From: Heliopora coerulea
Taxonomy: Eukaryota > Cnidaria > Anthozoa > Scleralcyonacea > Helioporidae
DNA length: 64,000 nucleotides
Reading direction: 5' to 3'
NCBI GenBank assembly: GCA_030142905.1
Contig: JASJOG010000025.1
Coordinates: forward strand, 2,606,794-2,670,793
A model generated the notes under the pieces. That model saw only the letters and a program-made list of their open reading frames with translations, was not told the origin of the DNA and did not search any database. Shown one piece after another: positions 41,574 to 52,255 of this stretch. Within the stretch, counting starts at the first letter, position 1. The number at the start of each line of letters is the position of its first letter. The translations under genes were made by a program, and so were the position numbers.

Positions 41574-41600
41574 TTTTTATTATATAAAAAAATTTTTTTT

Positions 41601-42980
41601 TTAATCTTTTCCCTTTCGGTTTTTCTTTCGGTATTCCTTGTATTCATTGTATAAAAAGTAAGTGATTGCAATAACTAATATCCATAAATTTTTAGCAAGA
41701 AAAGCAATACCTTTTGCACCCCATGCTAATATTTGAGAAATTAAATTTAAAATTGCTGAAATGGCTGCCCCAAAATTTTTACCTATATTTGCAAGTGATT
41801 TTGCTAATTTTCCAACTGCATTTGCTCCTTGTTTTAATGCGTTTCTTGCAGCAATAACTATTGTTGTAATTATACTTGCCACAGCAATTGCTACTGCTGA
41901 TAAACCAGCAATATTTTCTTTTGCCCATTTTTTGAATCTTTCTAATCTTCCAAGGTCAGATTCTTCAGCATTTTCATTTAAAATTTGTATTCCTTCTTCA
42001 CTGATTGGTTTTTCCTGATTTTCGAGTCTTGCTTTATCTGCGTATAATTTTGCAATTTCTGAAAAACCCTCGTATATATCTTTTTGGGGTTGAGCTGTTT
42101 CTAAATCAGATTTATTTTTCCAATATTCATATTCTCTATCAAATGATTTAATTTTTTCACGTAAAACATTTTTTCTTTCATTTTCTGATAAATCAAAATA
42201 GTCTTCACCGCCAACCGGAGAGACAGCTTCTTCAAAATTTAATAAACCTCTAAATTCTCTCAAGTCATCTGAATCAAATAATGATCTTCTTGGATCATTT
42301 ACATCTTCAATTAATTTAATCAAGTTATTTTCATCAATTATTCTATTAACTTCATTATCAATTTGTGAAATTGTATCTTCAACTATTTTTTCTCTCTCGG
42401 TTTTTCTCATATCATAATTTCCCTCATTAGATATTTTTTTATCTATAATAGAATCTGGTGTTTTTTTATATTCTTGTTTTGCTTTTTCAAAAATATCTCT
42501 GAATTCATTAACAAATACCTTATTTTTTCTACCAAATAACTGTGGTTCATTTTCAACGATATTACCAATTTTTATTCCTTTGAAAAAAATTGAAACATTT
42601 CCTTTTTCATCTTTTTCAAACCTAGTTTCTTCTAACAATTTTTTACTATTTTCTCCATTTTTTTTCTCAGGAGTGAAATTAAATATTTTTTCGAAAAAAT
42701 TTTTTTTATCATTAGTTATTGATCTTTTAATTCCACTCAAACCTTTTTTGAATTTGTCATAAAATTTTCTAGACTTGGTGTTATCAAGGTTTTCAACTCT
42801 AACAGGTGTACCAGTTTGGACAGTTTGACTCGTTGGAGATAACAATCTAGTTGTTTCTCCAGTATGTAAATTTGTATCAGCAAAATTTCCCCCACTTGTT
42901 TCTTCAGACTCACGTTCTTCCTCTTCTTCTCTTGTATTTCTATCATTTAATTCTATATCATCAAAACCGTTATTATCCAT
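41601..42980 (-). CDS. Polinton 459-aa protein with hydrophobic C-terminus
   Basis: The first ~350 residues are highly charged with long helical stretches. The last ~100 hold three hydrophobic segments (LSAVAIAVASIITTIVIAA, AAISAILNLISQILAWG, LWILVIAITYFLY) and a basic tail KKNRKGKD. This suggests a membrane-active or internal structural protein; the enzymatic families I know do not fit. ATG 42980 follows TATAAAATAA. It lies between the capsid-like gene and the integrase, all on the minus strand. Confidence 0.6.
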   Translation of the reverse strand: MDNNGFDDIELNDRNTREEEEERESEETSGGNFADTNLHTGETTRLLSPTSQTVQTGTPVRVENLDNTKSRKFYDKFKKGLSGIKRSITNDKKNFFEKIFNFTPEKKNGENSKKLLEETRFEKDEKGNVSIFFKGIKIGNIVENEPQLFGRKNKVFVNEFRDIFEKAKQEYKKTPDSIIDKKISNEGNYDMRKTEREKIVEDTISQIDNEVNRIIDENNLIKLIEDVNDPRRSLFDSDDLREFRGLLNFEEAVSPVGGEDYFDLSENERKNVLREKIKSFDREYEYWKNKSDLETAQPQKDIYEGFSEIAKLYADKARLENQEKPISEEGIQILNENAEESDLGRLERFKKWAKENIAGLSAVAIAVASIITTIVIAARNALKQGANAVGKLAKSLANIGKNFGAAISAILNLISQILAWGAKGIAFLAKNLWILVIAITYFLYNEYKEYRKKNRKGKD

Positions 42981-43039
42981 TTATTTTATACATTTTATAC
43001 ATTTTATACATTTTTAATATTTTCTTCTGGTATCGCAGC

Positions 43040-44164
43040 TTAGCTGCTCAGAGCGCTTTGCGCGATCCAAGAGTTATGTTTATTATCATAACCTTCCCAC
43101 TTTACCAAAACCATTTTTTTTCCTTTAACTTTTTTTCTTTTTAATATTTTCTCTACTTTATACAAACCACTCGCATCATCAACAGCTGACAATTCCTGTT
43201 CATAAAATTTACCAATTATTTGTTCTCCATCAAGGTCTTCCAATTTATACATGTTTGGATCACCTCTAAATACTTTTACAATTTTAAAAATTTCTTCTGT
43301 AAAATTAGCTTCATAACCTTTTTTAAAGATATTCTTATATTTTGAAATTCTAACAGTATCACCAATTCTAAATTTAGGAAGAGGTAAATTTCCCAATGGG
43401 TGACCATATAGTGTAATCCACACTTGGTCTTTGTTAGATTCATTCACATCAGCAGGTTTCATTAATATACTTTTATGTTTAGTATTGTTATAATTTTTTA
43501 CAAGCTCTTTTAAAACAGAGGTCCAATTATTAGTTTTATTTTCATAAAAATATTTCCACATGGATGTTTTTAAAGTTCTATTAAATCTTTCAACTATAGC
43601 TGCTTTTTTAACAGATTTAGAGGAAAAATATTTAACATCCTCATCACCAGTTTCTTTTAATAACCACTTTACTCCAACATTATAAAATTCTTTTCCTTCA
43701 TCAAATTGAGCTACATTTGGATATTTACCAAATCTTTTTTTAAATTTTTTAAGTAATTTATCAACAGCTAACGTCATGTTATAAGTATCTTTTCTATAAA
43801 CAGGAATAGCAAACGCATAACGACTCAAAATTTCAACAGCTGTAAGAATCCAGTAATAATCTTCATTATCTTTTTTGTATTTTTTCATATCAATTAAATC
43901 CATTTGTATTTGATCACCCAAGTCTTTAACAAATGTTTTTTGAAATTTATGTTTTTTTACAAGTGGTTTAAATCTTGTAAAAGTATTTTGTGTTTTTAAC
44001 CGATCTTGTACAATTTTTCTACTAACTTTCAATCCACTGTCTTTTGCTTTTTGATAAAGTCTTTCTGCAGATTGATAACCTGTTTCTGGGTTGTAATAAA
44101 TGTCTCGTAACTCTTGCTCAATAACAAATTCTTTGTCACTAAGATTCGCTGTGTCTTGGTTCAT
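43040..44164 (-). CDS. Polinton retroviral-type integrase with chromodomain
   Basis: 374 residues. The core has the DDE triad in DQIQMDLIDM, VAQFDEGKEF and KAAIVERFNRTLK, followed by NYNNTKHKSILMKPADV and an SH3-like FRIGDTVRISKYK. The C-terminus is a chromodomain (YKVEKILKRK, VLVKWEGYDNKHNSWI). The integrase joins the element ends to host DNA and makes the 6 bp duplication; the chromodomain may guide it to chromatin. The last residues (AQSALSS) and stop are made by two GC-rich mini-palindromes (43035-43047 and 43053-43063), so the native C-terminus was probably changed. Confidence 0.93.
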   Translation of the reverse strand: MNQDTANLSDKEFVIEQELRDIYYNPETGYQSAERLYQKAKDSGLKVSRKIVQDRLKTQNTFTRFKPLVKKHKFQKTFVKDLGDQIQMDLIDMKKYKKDNEDYYWILTAVEILSRYAFAIPVYRKDTYNMTLAVDKLLKKFKKRFGKYPNVAQFDEGKEFYNVGVKWLLKETGDEDVKYFSSKSVKKAAIVERFNRTLKTSMWKYFYENKTNNWTSVLKELVKNYNNTKHKSILMKPADVNESNKDQVWITLYGHPLGNLPLPKFRIGDTVRISKYKNIFKKGYEANFTEEIFKIVKVFRGDPNMYKLEDLDGEQIIGKFYEQELSAVDDASGLYKVEKILKRKKVKGKKMVLVKWEGYDNKHNSWIAQSALSS

Positions 44165-44185
44165 TTATTTTTATTAAAATAAATA
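44165..44185. promoter_or_regulatory. 21 bp divergent promoter
   Basis: The start codons of the integrase (minus) and the next gene (plus) are separated by only TTATTTTTATTAAAATAAATA, an A/T-only near-palindrome that offers a TAAAATAAAT-like box in both directions. It is the only space available for both initiation regions unless promoters lie within genes. Confidence 0.55.
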
Positions 44186-45780
44186 ATGAATAACAATAAA
44201 TCTGTAGAAAAAGCAGAAAGAAAATATTATGGAAGTGAATATGATTTTGTGGTTAATGAAAGAAAAATTTTGGATAAAAAGTTTAAAGAAAATTTTTTGA
44301 AAAAATATCCATATGCAGACATGTCAAAATTTTATTTTGAACATGATATTAATAAAGATGGAAGTTGGAAAAAACAATAACATATTTCAAAAACAATAAA
44401 AACATTTCAACAGACATAAATTCAGACACATTTAAAAATGATCCAAATATGACAAAATATCTTTACGCTTTGCGTATTAACAAACCCTCCGGTCCCTCCG
44501 CTAAACCAAACTTTCCAAAAATTTGGATCGCTAGCGGAAGCATACAAGAATTACCAAAAGGAAAGCGACATGTTGATTATACAGGAAAACATTATTATTG
44601 GGATAATTTTCCTACACAATATGTTTTAAATTATCCAATTAATCAGTTTAGAATTTATGTTAACAATACAGATTATTTTCAAAGTAATTTACCTGGATTG
44701 AATCCACCTAACGGTATAACTACAAATGATAATGCAAAATTTTCTCTAAGTGAACCATATTTTCAAAGCATAATTGGAACATGGATTGCAACTTATGGAT
44801 GTGGAATTTCAATTCAACATTTATTATTTTCAGCTAACGTTCCAAAACAAATTACATCATTTATGAGATTTCATGTTTATTTTACAACAAGAAGAATTAT
44901 GCATCAATTGAAAAATGGTGATGATAAAATCTTTTATAAATTTAATGCAGAGTTTTTAAAAGATCATTATCCAAAATGGACTTATCAAGAAATTATGAAA
45001 ATAAAAAATGAACATTTAGGTCAAGACACCATAGGTGTTGACAAATGGAAAAGGTATCAACATGGTCCAGGTCAAATTAGAGATACTCAAAATGATTACA
45101 AAAAATTTGTTCCAACAATTTCAGATGGATTAATAAAAAAAGGAACTGAATTATTAAATCAATCTATTGAAGCATATCTTTATACAATACTAGGATCACA
45201 AGCAAGAACAAGACAAAGTATTGTTTCAAATAGAGCTTCATCATTAGAAACACAAAAGGTTTTTAGAAAAATTTTTGAAGATTCTATTTTAAATTATGAT
45301 ACTTCAACATGGATAAATAATATGAATCAAGCAATTTCATCAACAAATGTAGTTTTAAATATAGCTATAAGTCCAACTTTATGGTTGATTCCATCGTCTT
45401 TAATTATTTTAAAAGATCCTATGGAAGGATATAATAACAAATTAAAAGTTTCTGATGAAAATATGGTTTTTGGAATTAATGAAAATTTAAATTATTACGG
45501 CGGAGAAAACAAAACAAAATTACAAGGAAATGAAATAAAGAAAAATGAAATAAAGAAAAATGAAATAAAGAAAAAAGAAATAAAGAAAAACGAATCCAAA
45601 GAAGATTTGAAAAATAATGCGTTAAAAGACACTTCAGACCTTTCAGGTAAATCGCCAAAAACATCAAGTGAAAATTTAATTATTTTATCTTTATCAATAA
45701 TTGGAGGAGTTTTAATAGAAATTTTAATAAATCATGCTGCATTTAAAAGAAATTTTAATAAATCATGCTGCATTGTGTAA
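44186..45780 (+). pseudogene. Polinton large structural-type protein, two overlapping frames
   Basis: Frame one (44186-44380, 64 aa, charged, Tyr-rich) ends at a TAA. Frame two (-1) overlaps it from ~44365 and runs 471 codons to 45780, and its first in-frame ATG is ~80 bp later (44449). The break falls at a run of six A (44369-44374). Frame two has FPTQYVLNYPINQFRIYVNN, a Lys/Glu repeat block (EIKKN repeats from a 15 bp tandem repeat at 45530-45598) and a C-terminal hydrophobic segment LIILSLSIIGGVLIEIL. A 31 bp tandem duplication at 45718-45775 shifts the final codons. Read as one gene it would be ~530 aa. Probably a virion component; not recognised. Either a recent indel or recoding joins the halves. 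Confidence 0.55.
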
Positions 45781-46006
45781 AAAATTTAATGTGGATTATG
45801 ATGAATCTATTTTAAATTATTTGTAACCTGGAAGGTCCTTTTTAGGTTTATTTAAAATTTACTTGAACTGGTTTGCAGTCCTTTTAGGTTTTATTTAACT
45901 TTTATTTAGTTTTATTCATAAATAACTTTGAATAACAGTTAAATAAAAAATAAATAAAAAATAAATAAAAAATAAAATTAAATAAAATTAAATAAATAAA
46001 TAATAA

Positions 46007-46474
46007 ATGAGTGAAACAAGTGAACAAGGTGTTAAAGATTTAAAAGTAACAGCAGTTGAAAAATCTGATAAAACTGAAAGAACAAAAGACCCAAGAAAAG
46101 TGGAATTGGGAAAAAGACTAGCAAAAATTTCAAAAGAAGCAAAAGAAAGAAAAGCAAGACAGCGCGAAAAAAGTGAAGCGGATCGCGACGACCGAAGATT
46201 AGCAGAAGAAATAAATGACTATGTAGATTTTAGGTATCTTGTTGGTGGTGTAACAATTGTTGCTGCAATTGGAGGTTTATATTTCTCATATAAAAATGAC
46301 AAAATACAAATCAAACTACTTGAAAAAACCGAGCAATACAAAAGACAAAGTGAAAACGAAATTGAATCAATTGTAGCACCGAAGCAGCAAGCGGGTTATG
46401 AAATTACTAAATGTAATCGACCAGAGGTCTCATCGGACGAAGTACTCAGGGCTGTAGGTCCAGCATCGAACTGA
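46007..46474 (+). CDS. Polinton 155-aa single-pass membrane protein
   Basis: A Lys/Glu/Arg-rich cytoplasmic-type N-terminus, one membrane segment (YLVGGVTIVAAIGGLYF, about residues 77-94) and a coiled-coil-like stretch. The final ~30 residues come from GC-richer sequence with a GACC-AGA-GGTC mini-palindrome (46419-46429), so this end may be a replacement. ATG follows an A/T-only leader. No family recognised. Confidence 0.6.
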   Translation: MSETSEQGVKDLKVTAVEKSDKTERTKDPRKVELGKRLAKISKEAKERKARQREKSEADRDDRRLAEEINDYVDFRYLVGGVTIVAAIGGLYFSYKNDKIQIKLLEKTEQYKRQSENEIESIVAPKQQAGYEITKCNRPEVSSDEVLRAVGPASN

Positions 46475-46604
46475 AGGCTCTCACCGCTTCGCGGAACAAA
46501 GGTGCAACCATCAACTACGCAGACCGCTTATCGGTCATGTATAGAAAATTTGTAAAAAATAAAATTTGTAAAAAAAATTTTTTTATTTGTATTTGTATAA
46601 ATAA
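46475..46604. other. GC-rich palindromes, then A/T promoter
   Basis: Contains CCGC-TTC-GCGG at 46484-46494 and GACCG-CTTAT-CGGTC at 46522-46536, then a T/A-only tract ending TATAAATAAATG, the start of the next gene. Confidence 0.6.
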
Positions 46605-46838
46605 ATGGGCGAAATGAATAGAAAAGAAGTTATGAATGAATTATATGATTCAACAATAATTACACTGGGTGCTGTTGGTGTAGGAATGGTAGCCAGAAAA
46701 GTAATTAGTGATGGTTTATCAACTCCATCTAGTTTAGTTCCTACTTTAAAACTAGCAGCTGCTGTTGGAGTATCATCACTTGCAGTTAAATATGCGCAAG
46801 ATAAAAAATGGATTCCTTCTGATCCTTTCAAGTCATGA
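46605..46838 (+). CDS. Polinton 77-aa membrane protein
   Basis: Two hydrophobic segments (TIITLGAVGVGMVA and LKLAAAVGVSSLAVKYA) in a 77-residue protein. Start ATG is directly preceded by TATAAATAA. Likely a small virion or host-membrane protein by analogy with other Polinton small genes; no homologue recognised. Confidence 0.6.
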   Translation: MGEMNRKEVMNELYDSTIITLGAVGVGMVARKVISDGLSTPSSLVPTLKLAAAVGVSSLAVKYAQDKKWIPSDPFKS

Positions 46839-46877
46839 ATGTCATAAAATGTAATAAAGTAATATTTGTAAGAATAA

Positions 46878-47306
46878 ATGGAAACAGTAGTTGGCGGATT
46901 ATTTAATGCAGTTGCTTTTGCAGGTGCTGGATTTTTATTTTCTAAATTAAATCATTCTGGATATGAAAAAGAGATAAAAAGACATAATGAAGCAATGGAA
47001 AAATTGAGTGAAGCGAAAGAAAAATGGTATGAAAACCAAGTAAAAAGAAAACAAGAAATTGAAAAATTAAGACAACAATTATCTGATGCAAATGCTGATA
47101 TAAATAAGACAAACATGTCTTTGAAAAATCTTGCTGAAATTAATAATCGTTATAAATATTTAAAAGAAGAAGCAAATGAAGAAGATAAAAAAGAACCAAA
47201 ATTAGAAGATTATTATAAACCTTCTGATGAAATGAAAGAATATCAAAATGTTATTTTTTTTCTAGTTGGTCTTTCGGGTGGTTATGTAGCTTATAAATTT
47301 TTATAA
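46878..47306 (+). CDS. Polinton 142-aa coiled-coil membrane protein
   Basis: A hydrophobic N-terminus (VGGLFNAVAFAGAGFLF), a long charged coiled coil (residues ~30-100, KRKQEIEKLRQQLSDANADI) and a C-terminal hydrophobic segment (VIFFLVGLSGGYVAYKFL). The hairpin-like layout could bridge a membrane or capsid interior. Not recognised. Confidence 0.6.
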   Translation: METVVGGLFNAVAFAGAGFLFSKLNHSGYEKEIKRHNEAMEKLSEAKEKWYENQVKRKQEIEKLRQQLSDANADINKTNMSLKNLAEINNRYKYLKEEANEEDKKEPKLEDYYKPSDEMKEYQNVIFFLVGLSGGYVAYKFL

Positions 47307-47339
47307 AATTTTGTTTAAAAAAAAAAACATCTTAAATAA

Positions 47340-47723
47340 ATGAGTATCATTAAAGAAAAACAAAATCATCACACAAGTTTCACAGGTTACACATATACAC
47401 AATTGTGGAAAATTGCAAAAGAAAGAAAAATAAAATATTTTAGAAGATATACTAAAAATGAACTTGAAAGAATGTTGGGCCTTGAAATTAGTAAACCAAA
47501 TGAAAAACATGAAAAATATTGTAGAGAAAAAATGAAAAACCCAATCCCAGTAATAGCTATAAACAGAGCAACTGATGAAATTTTAAATTTTAAAAGTATT
47601 TTGTCTGCTTCAAAAAATTTTAATATGAACCCAGAAAGTATAAAATGGAGAATAAAGAAAAAAAAAGATTTGAAATTCAATGATGAATCATTTTTGATTT
47701 TTTATGACCATGTTGGTATTTAA
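47340..47723 (+). CDS. Polinton 127-aa protein with NUMOD1-like DNA-binding motif
   Basis: Residues ~60-107 (IPVIAINRATDEILNFKSIL, SASKNFNMNPESIKWRIKKK) match the pattern of NUMOD1-type helix-turn-helix modules found beside homing nucleases and in some virus proteins. The N-terminal half (YTYTQLWKIAKERKIKYFRR) may be a second DNA-binding helix region. No nuclease domain is attached. A regulator or DNA-end protein is possible. Start follows TTAAATAA. Confidence 0.55.
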   Translation: MSIIKEKQNHHTSFTGYTYTQLWKIAKERKIKYFRRYTKNELERMLGLEISKPNEKHEKYCREKMKNPIPVIAINRATDEILNFKSILSASKNFNMNPESIKWRIKKKKDLKFNDESFLIFYDHVGI

Positions 47724-47793
47724 AAAAAATTAATTTTTTTAAAATATTTTTTCTTTAAAGAAAAATTATTATATAAATAAAAGATAATAAAAT

Positions 47794-48138
47794 ATGAACC
47801 GTGTTAACTCAAAAAAATATATTGAAAAATATATATATGAAGATAAAAGTTTGCTGAAAGATTTCGGCTTTTATGATGAAGAAGACTATTTGTTTTATGT
47901 TTTTTCTGAAAAAATTGCTGAACTTACTGGTGATGGAGAATTATTACCACATCATGAATTTTTGATAAATTATAAAGAAAAATTTTGTATTTTTAATGAT
48001 TTTGAAATTGATTACCATAATGGTGAAAAAATTTATACTACAACTTTCAAAATTACTTTAATTCCAAGTTTAAAACAATTATATTCATCATTTAATATTT
48101 TTATATTCACTAAAATTCAAGACCGCGATGGTTTTTAA
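47794..48138 (+). CDS. Polinton 114-aa acidic protein
   Basis: Acidic N-terminal half (YEDKSLLKDFGFYDEEDY) and a beta-rich C-terminal half. No signal, membrane segment or known motif. It lies just upstream of the polymerase with A/T-only flanks. Confidence 0.5.
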   Translation: MNRVNSKKYIEKYIYEDKSLLKDFGFYDEEDYLFYVFSEKIAELTGDGELLPHHEFLINYKEKFCIFNDFEIDYHNGEKIYTTTFKITLIPSLKQLYSSFNIFIFTKIQDRDGF

Positions 48139-48225
48139 TACACATGCATTTAAAATAAAAATCAATGGATTTTATTTTTTTTTAAATTATTTTTTGTTTA
48201 AAAAAAATAATTATATAAATAAATA

Positions 48226-51200
48226 ATGAACACAACTTCAAGCAAATCTGTAAAAAATTTATTGGATGAAGATGTCCCAAATATTAATACTCCTTTATTA
48301 AAACCAAAAAAAATTTTAAAAAATAATTTTGTTGAAAAATCAAAGGAAAAAGCAAATAATTTATTAGATAAATCTAAAGAAGAATTGCTTAATTTATTTG
48401 ATAAATACAAACCCTTGAATACTAGTGTAAATAACACTAATAACACTAATAAGTCTAATAAAGGAATTAAAAAAATAACAAATTGGTACAAACATCTCAA
48501 AAATAATTTTTCAGATATATTTGACAACATACAAGGTAAAGTCACACAAGCATCAACAACAATTCCATTAAAATTTAAAATAGATAAAAAAGCTCTTAAT
48601 GTAACAAAAAGATATGAAATTAATTTAAAAAAGACTGAATTAACTTTATATAATCCTATAAGTCTTTTGAACAAATTAAAACCATTGGTTTTGGAAAAAT
48701 TCAAAAAAAATCCGAGCACAAAACAACAAATAACTCTTGAATGTTTGATGTCAAAAACAAATCCAGCTACAGGAGAAACAACCATAGATAATGCTCATTT
48801 TCATAGTTATTATGAAGAAATTTTTGATGATAGTAATTTTGATGAAATATATGAAAAAATGAAACAAAAAGTTATTTTAAGTTTTGAAGAATTTTTAAAA
48901 AATTCAAGCTTATGGAAATTTCACAAAGGATTGAAAATAATTTTAAATATTAATGAAATTAGACGATTACTTGCGTCATCTTATATTCCTACTCCAAAAT
49001 TTTTAGAAGATAAAAAAGCAATTATTAATCCACAAAATGATGATCAAAAGTGTTTATTATGGTGTGTTGTAATAAGTGAACTTTTGAAAACTAATCCTAA
49101 CTTAAAAAATCCTGGAAGAATTACAAAAACTTTAAAAAAGAAAGCTGAAAGTTTTAATGTGAAAGATATTAATTTTCCTTGTGGATTTTCTGATATTGAT
49201 AAATTTGAAAAAAATAATAATATTGCAATTAATTTATTTGGATACAACGAAGAAAAAAGATTTGGAAATAAAAATCATGAAATTTTTCCTTTGAGGGTAA
49301 GTAAATTGAACTTAAACAATCAGGAGAATCCAGAATCATATGTAAATATATTATTAATAACTAATGAAAATGGGGATATCGGGCAAAGCTGCAAACATTA
49401 TTGTTTAATTAAAAATATGAGTAGACTGTTTTCAAGTCAATCTAGTAAAAACCAAAAAAAAATACTTGTTTGTAATTATTGCTTACAACATTTCAGAACT
49501 GAAGAAACTTTAAAAAATCATTTAGAATATTGCTCAAAATATGAATGTGGAAGAACTGTTTATCCAGATAAAGGAGAACAATTAAAGTTTAAAAATTATG
49601 AAAGAATGCATGATATTCCATTTGTAATATATGCAGATTTTGAATGCAATTTAAAATATGTGGATAAAAATATTGGTGAACCGGTAGGTGACCGCGCTCC
49701 GCGTACAAAACAATTTCAAAAGCATGAACCGTCTGGATATTGTTATTTAATAAAATGTTTTGATGATAATTTATTTAGACCAAAATTAGTAAAATACTCA
49801 ATAGGTGATGCCAAAGATTCAAATGATTCAGTATCATTAAAATTTGTAAAAAGTTTAGAAAATGATATTAAAGAAATACATGAGCAATTTAAATTTCCAA
49901 AAAAGATAATATTAAGAGAAACGGATAAAAAAGATTTTGAAACAGCTAAGAAATGTTATGCGTGTAGTAAAGAATTTGAAACGCTGCAAAGCAGCGCCAC
50001 AAGTGGTCCTAATGGGCAGCGAGCTGGTGAAAGCATCAAAGCTGATAAAGTTAAAGACCACTGTCATTATACTGGAAAATATCGCGGAGCTGCTTGTATT
50101 AGTTGTAATTCAAAAATGAAAAATCCAAAATTTATTCCAGTTATATTTCATAATTTACAAAATTATGATAGTCATTTGTTTATTAAAAATCTTGGTGTTT
50201 CAGAGGGTGAAATTAATTGTATACCCAACACTGAGGAAAAATATATTTCATTTACAAAAGATATTATTGTTGATAAATTTGAATCTGAAAAAATAATAAC
50301 AGAAAAACAACTCCAAAGTAAATGTAGAGATAATATTATTGAATGTGAAGAATTACCATCAACCAGTGAAACTAGCGAAAACCCAAAGTATAAAATTAAA
50401 GAATTAATTAATGTAAAAAGACAAATTAGATTTATTGATAGTTTTAAATTTATGCAAACTAGTTTAGCAAATTTAGTTAAAAATTTAGATAAAAATGAAT
50501 TAAATATATTGAAAATATTTTGTAATGACAGTGAAAAAAGAGAATTACTAACTAGAAAAGGTGTATTTCCATATGATAGGTTTGATAATGTTGAAAAATT
50601 AAAACACAAAAAACTACCTGACATCAAAGAATTTTACTCAAAATTAAATGATGAAAATATAAGTGAAGAAGATTACTCACACGCGCAAAATGTTTGGGAA
50701 AAATTTAAAATTAAAAATATGAAAAAATATCATGATTTATATTTAAAAACAGATGTAATTTTATTAGCTGATGTTTTTGAGAATTTTAGAAAAGTTTGTA
50801 AAGCAAATTATAAATTAGACCCAGCTTGGTATTATACTTCACCCGGTCTTGCGTGGGATACAATGTTAAAAATAACTAAAATTGAATTGGAATTATTATC
50901 TGATCCTCAAATGTATCTAATGGTTGAAAATGGAATTAGAGGTGGAGTGTCTATGATTACAAAAAGATATGCAAAAGCAAATAATAAATATATGGAAGGA
51001 AAGTATGAGAAAAATAAAGACAGTTTATTTTTACCCTATCTTGATGCAAATAATCTTTATGGCTGGGCAATGAGTAAAAAATTACCCGTTAGAGATTTTA
51101 AATGGATGAATGATAAAGAATTACAAAATTGGAAAACCATTCCTTGCATATTAGAAGTTGACTTGAAATATCCTGAGGAGTTGCATGATCTTCATAATGA

Positions 51201-52255
51201 ATATCCGTTAGCACCAGAAAGATTAAAAATTGGTAACGTTGAAAAATTAATTCTAAATTTGAATAATAAAGAAAAATATGTTTTACATTGTGAAAATTTA
51301 AAGTTATATGAAAAGTTGGGATTAAAAATTAAACGAATTCATAAGGGTGTTAAATTTTATGAAGAAGATTTCATGAAACAATATATTGATTTAAATACAC
51401 AGTTGAGGGCAAGCGCAAAAAATGATTTTCAAACTTATGAATAATTCTGTATTTGGAAAAACTATGGAAAATGTAAGAAACAGAGTTGATATACAATTAG
51501 TAAGTAGAGAAGAAAAAGCATTAAAATTATTTTCAAAAAGTAATTTTAACAAAAGTACAATATTTTCTGAAAATCTAATTGCGGTTCATATGCATAAGAG
51601 TAAAGTTAAACTAGATAAACCAATATATTTAGGAATGAGCATATTAGATTTATCAAAGACTTTAATGTATGATTTTCATTATAATTATATTAAACAAAAG
51701 TATGGTGAAAATTCAAGGTTGTTATTTACAGATACTGACAGTTTAATGTATGAAATTAAAACTGAAGATTTCTATAAAGATATATCATCAGATGTTGAAA
51801 AAATGTTTGACACAAGTAATTATTCAAAAGAACACGAAAGTGGAATTAAAACTGGGTTAAACAAAAAAGTAATTGGAATGATGAAAGATGAGTGTGGTGG
51901 AAAACAAATAGAAGAATTTGTTGGTTTACGAGCAAAATTATATTCTTACAAAATGTTTGGAAGTGAAAAGTCAACTAAAAAATGTAAAGGTGTTAAGAAA
52001 AATGTTATTGAAAAAGATATATCATTTCAAAATTATAAAGATTGCTTATTAACCGAAGAAGAACAAATAAGAAAAATGAATTTAATAAGACATCGAAATC
52101 ATGAATTATACACTGAAAGTGTTGAAAAAATTGCATTATCATCTAAAGATGATAAACGAATGATACTTGGAAATAAAATTGAAACACTTGCATATGGCCA
52201 TTACATGAATGAAATGATAGACACTTATGAAAATATATTTGGTTTTAAACCGTAA
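48226..52255 (+). pseudogene. polB: Polinton protein-primed DNA polymerase B, one frameshift
   Basis: Two abutting frames: 48226-51444 (1072 aa) and 51422-52255 (277 aa). Exonuclease motifs: IPFVIYADFECN (residue ~465), FHNLQNYDSHLFI, and KYHDLYLKTDVILLADVF (~835). Zinc-type modules: CNYCLQHFRTEETLKNHLEYC-like at ~415 and a CYAC...HCHYTGKYRGAAC pair at ~577-615. Polymerase motif A is LPYLDANNLYGWAM (~937), motif B KLMNNSVFGKTMEN, motif C FTDTDSLMYEI. The break sits between motifs A and B at 51420-51445, where a short stretch also seems missing. The enzyme replicates Polinton DNA from a protein primer. Everything except that break is open. The 20-residue insert between the zinc pairs comes from GC-rich palindromic sequence. 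Confidence 0.92.

Noticed and set aside
41761..42018. Plus-strand open frame of 85 codons
   Set aside because: Antisense shadow of the 459-aa Polinton protein; its hydrophobic pattern mirrors that gene.
44369..44375. AAAAAAC as a classic -1 slippery site
   Set aside because: The codon phase (AAA AAA C) is not the canonical X-XXY-YYZ alignment, so programmed -1 frameshifting is not supported beyond the simple A-run possibility.
48198..48785. Minus-strand 195-codon hydrophobic frame
   Set aside because: Antisense of the polymerase N-terminus, an effect of A-rich coding sequence.
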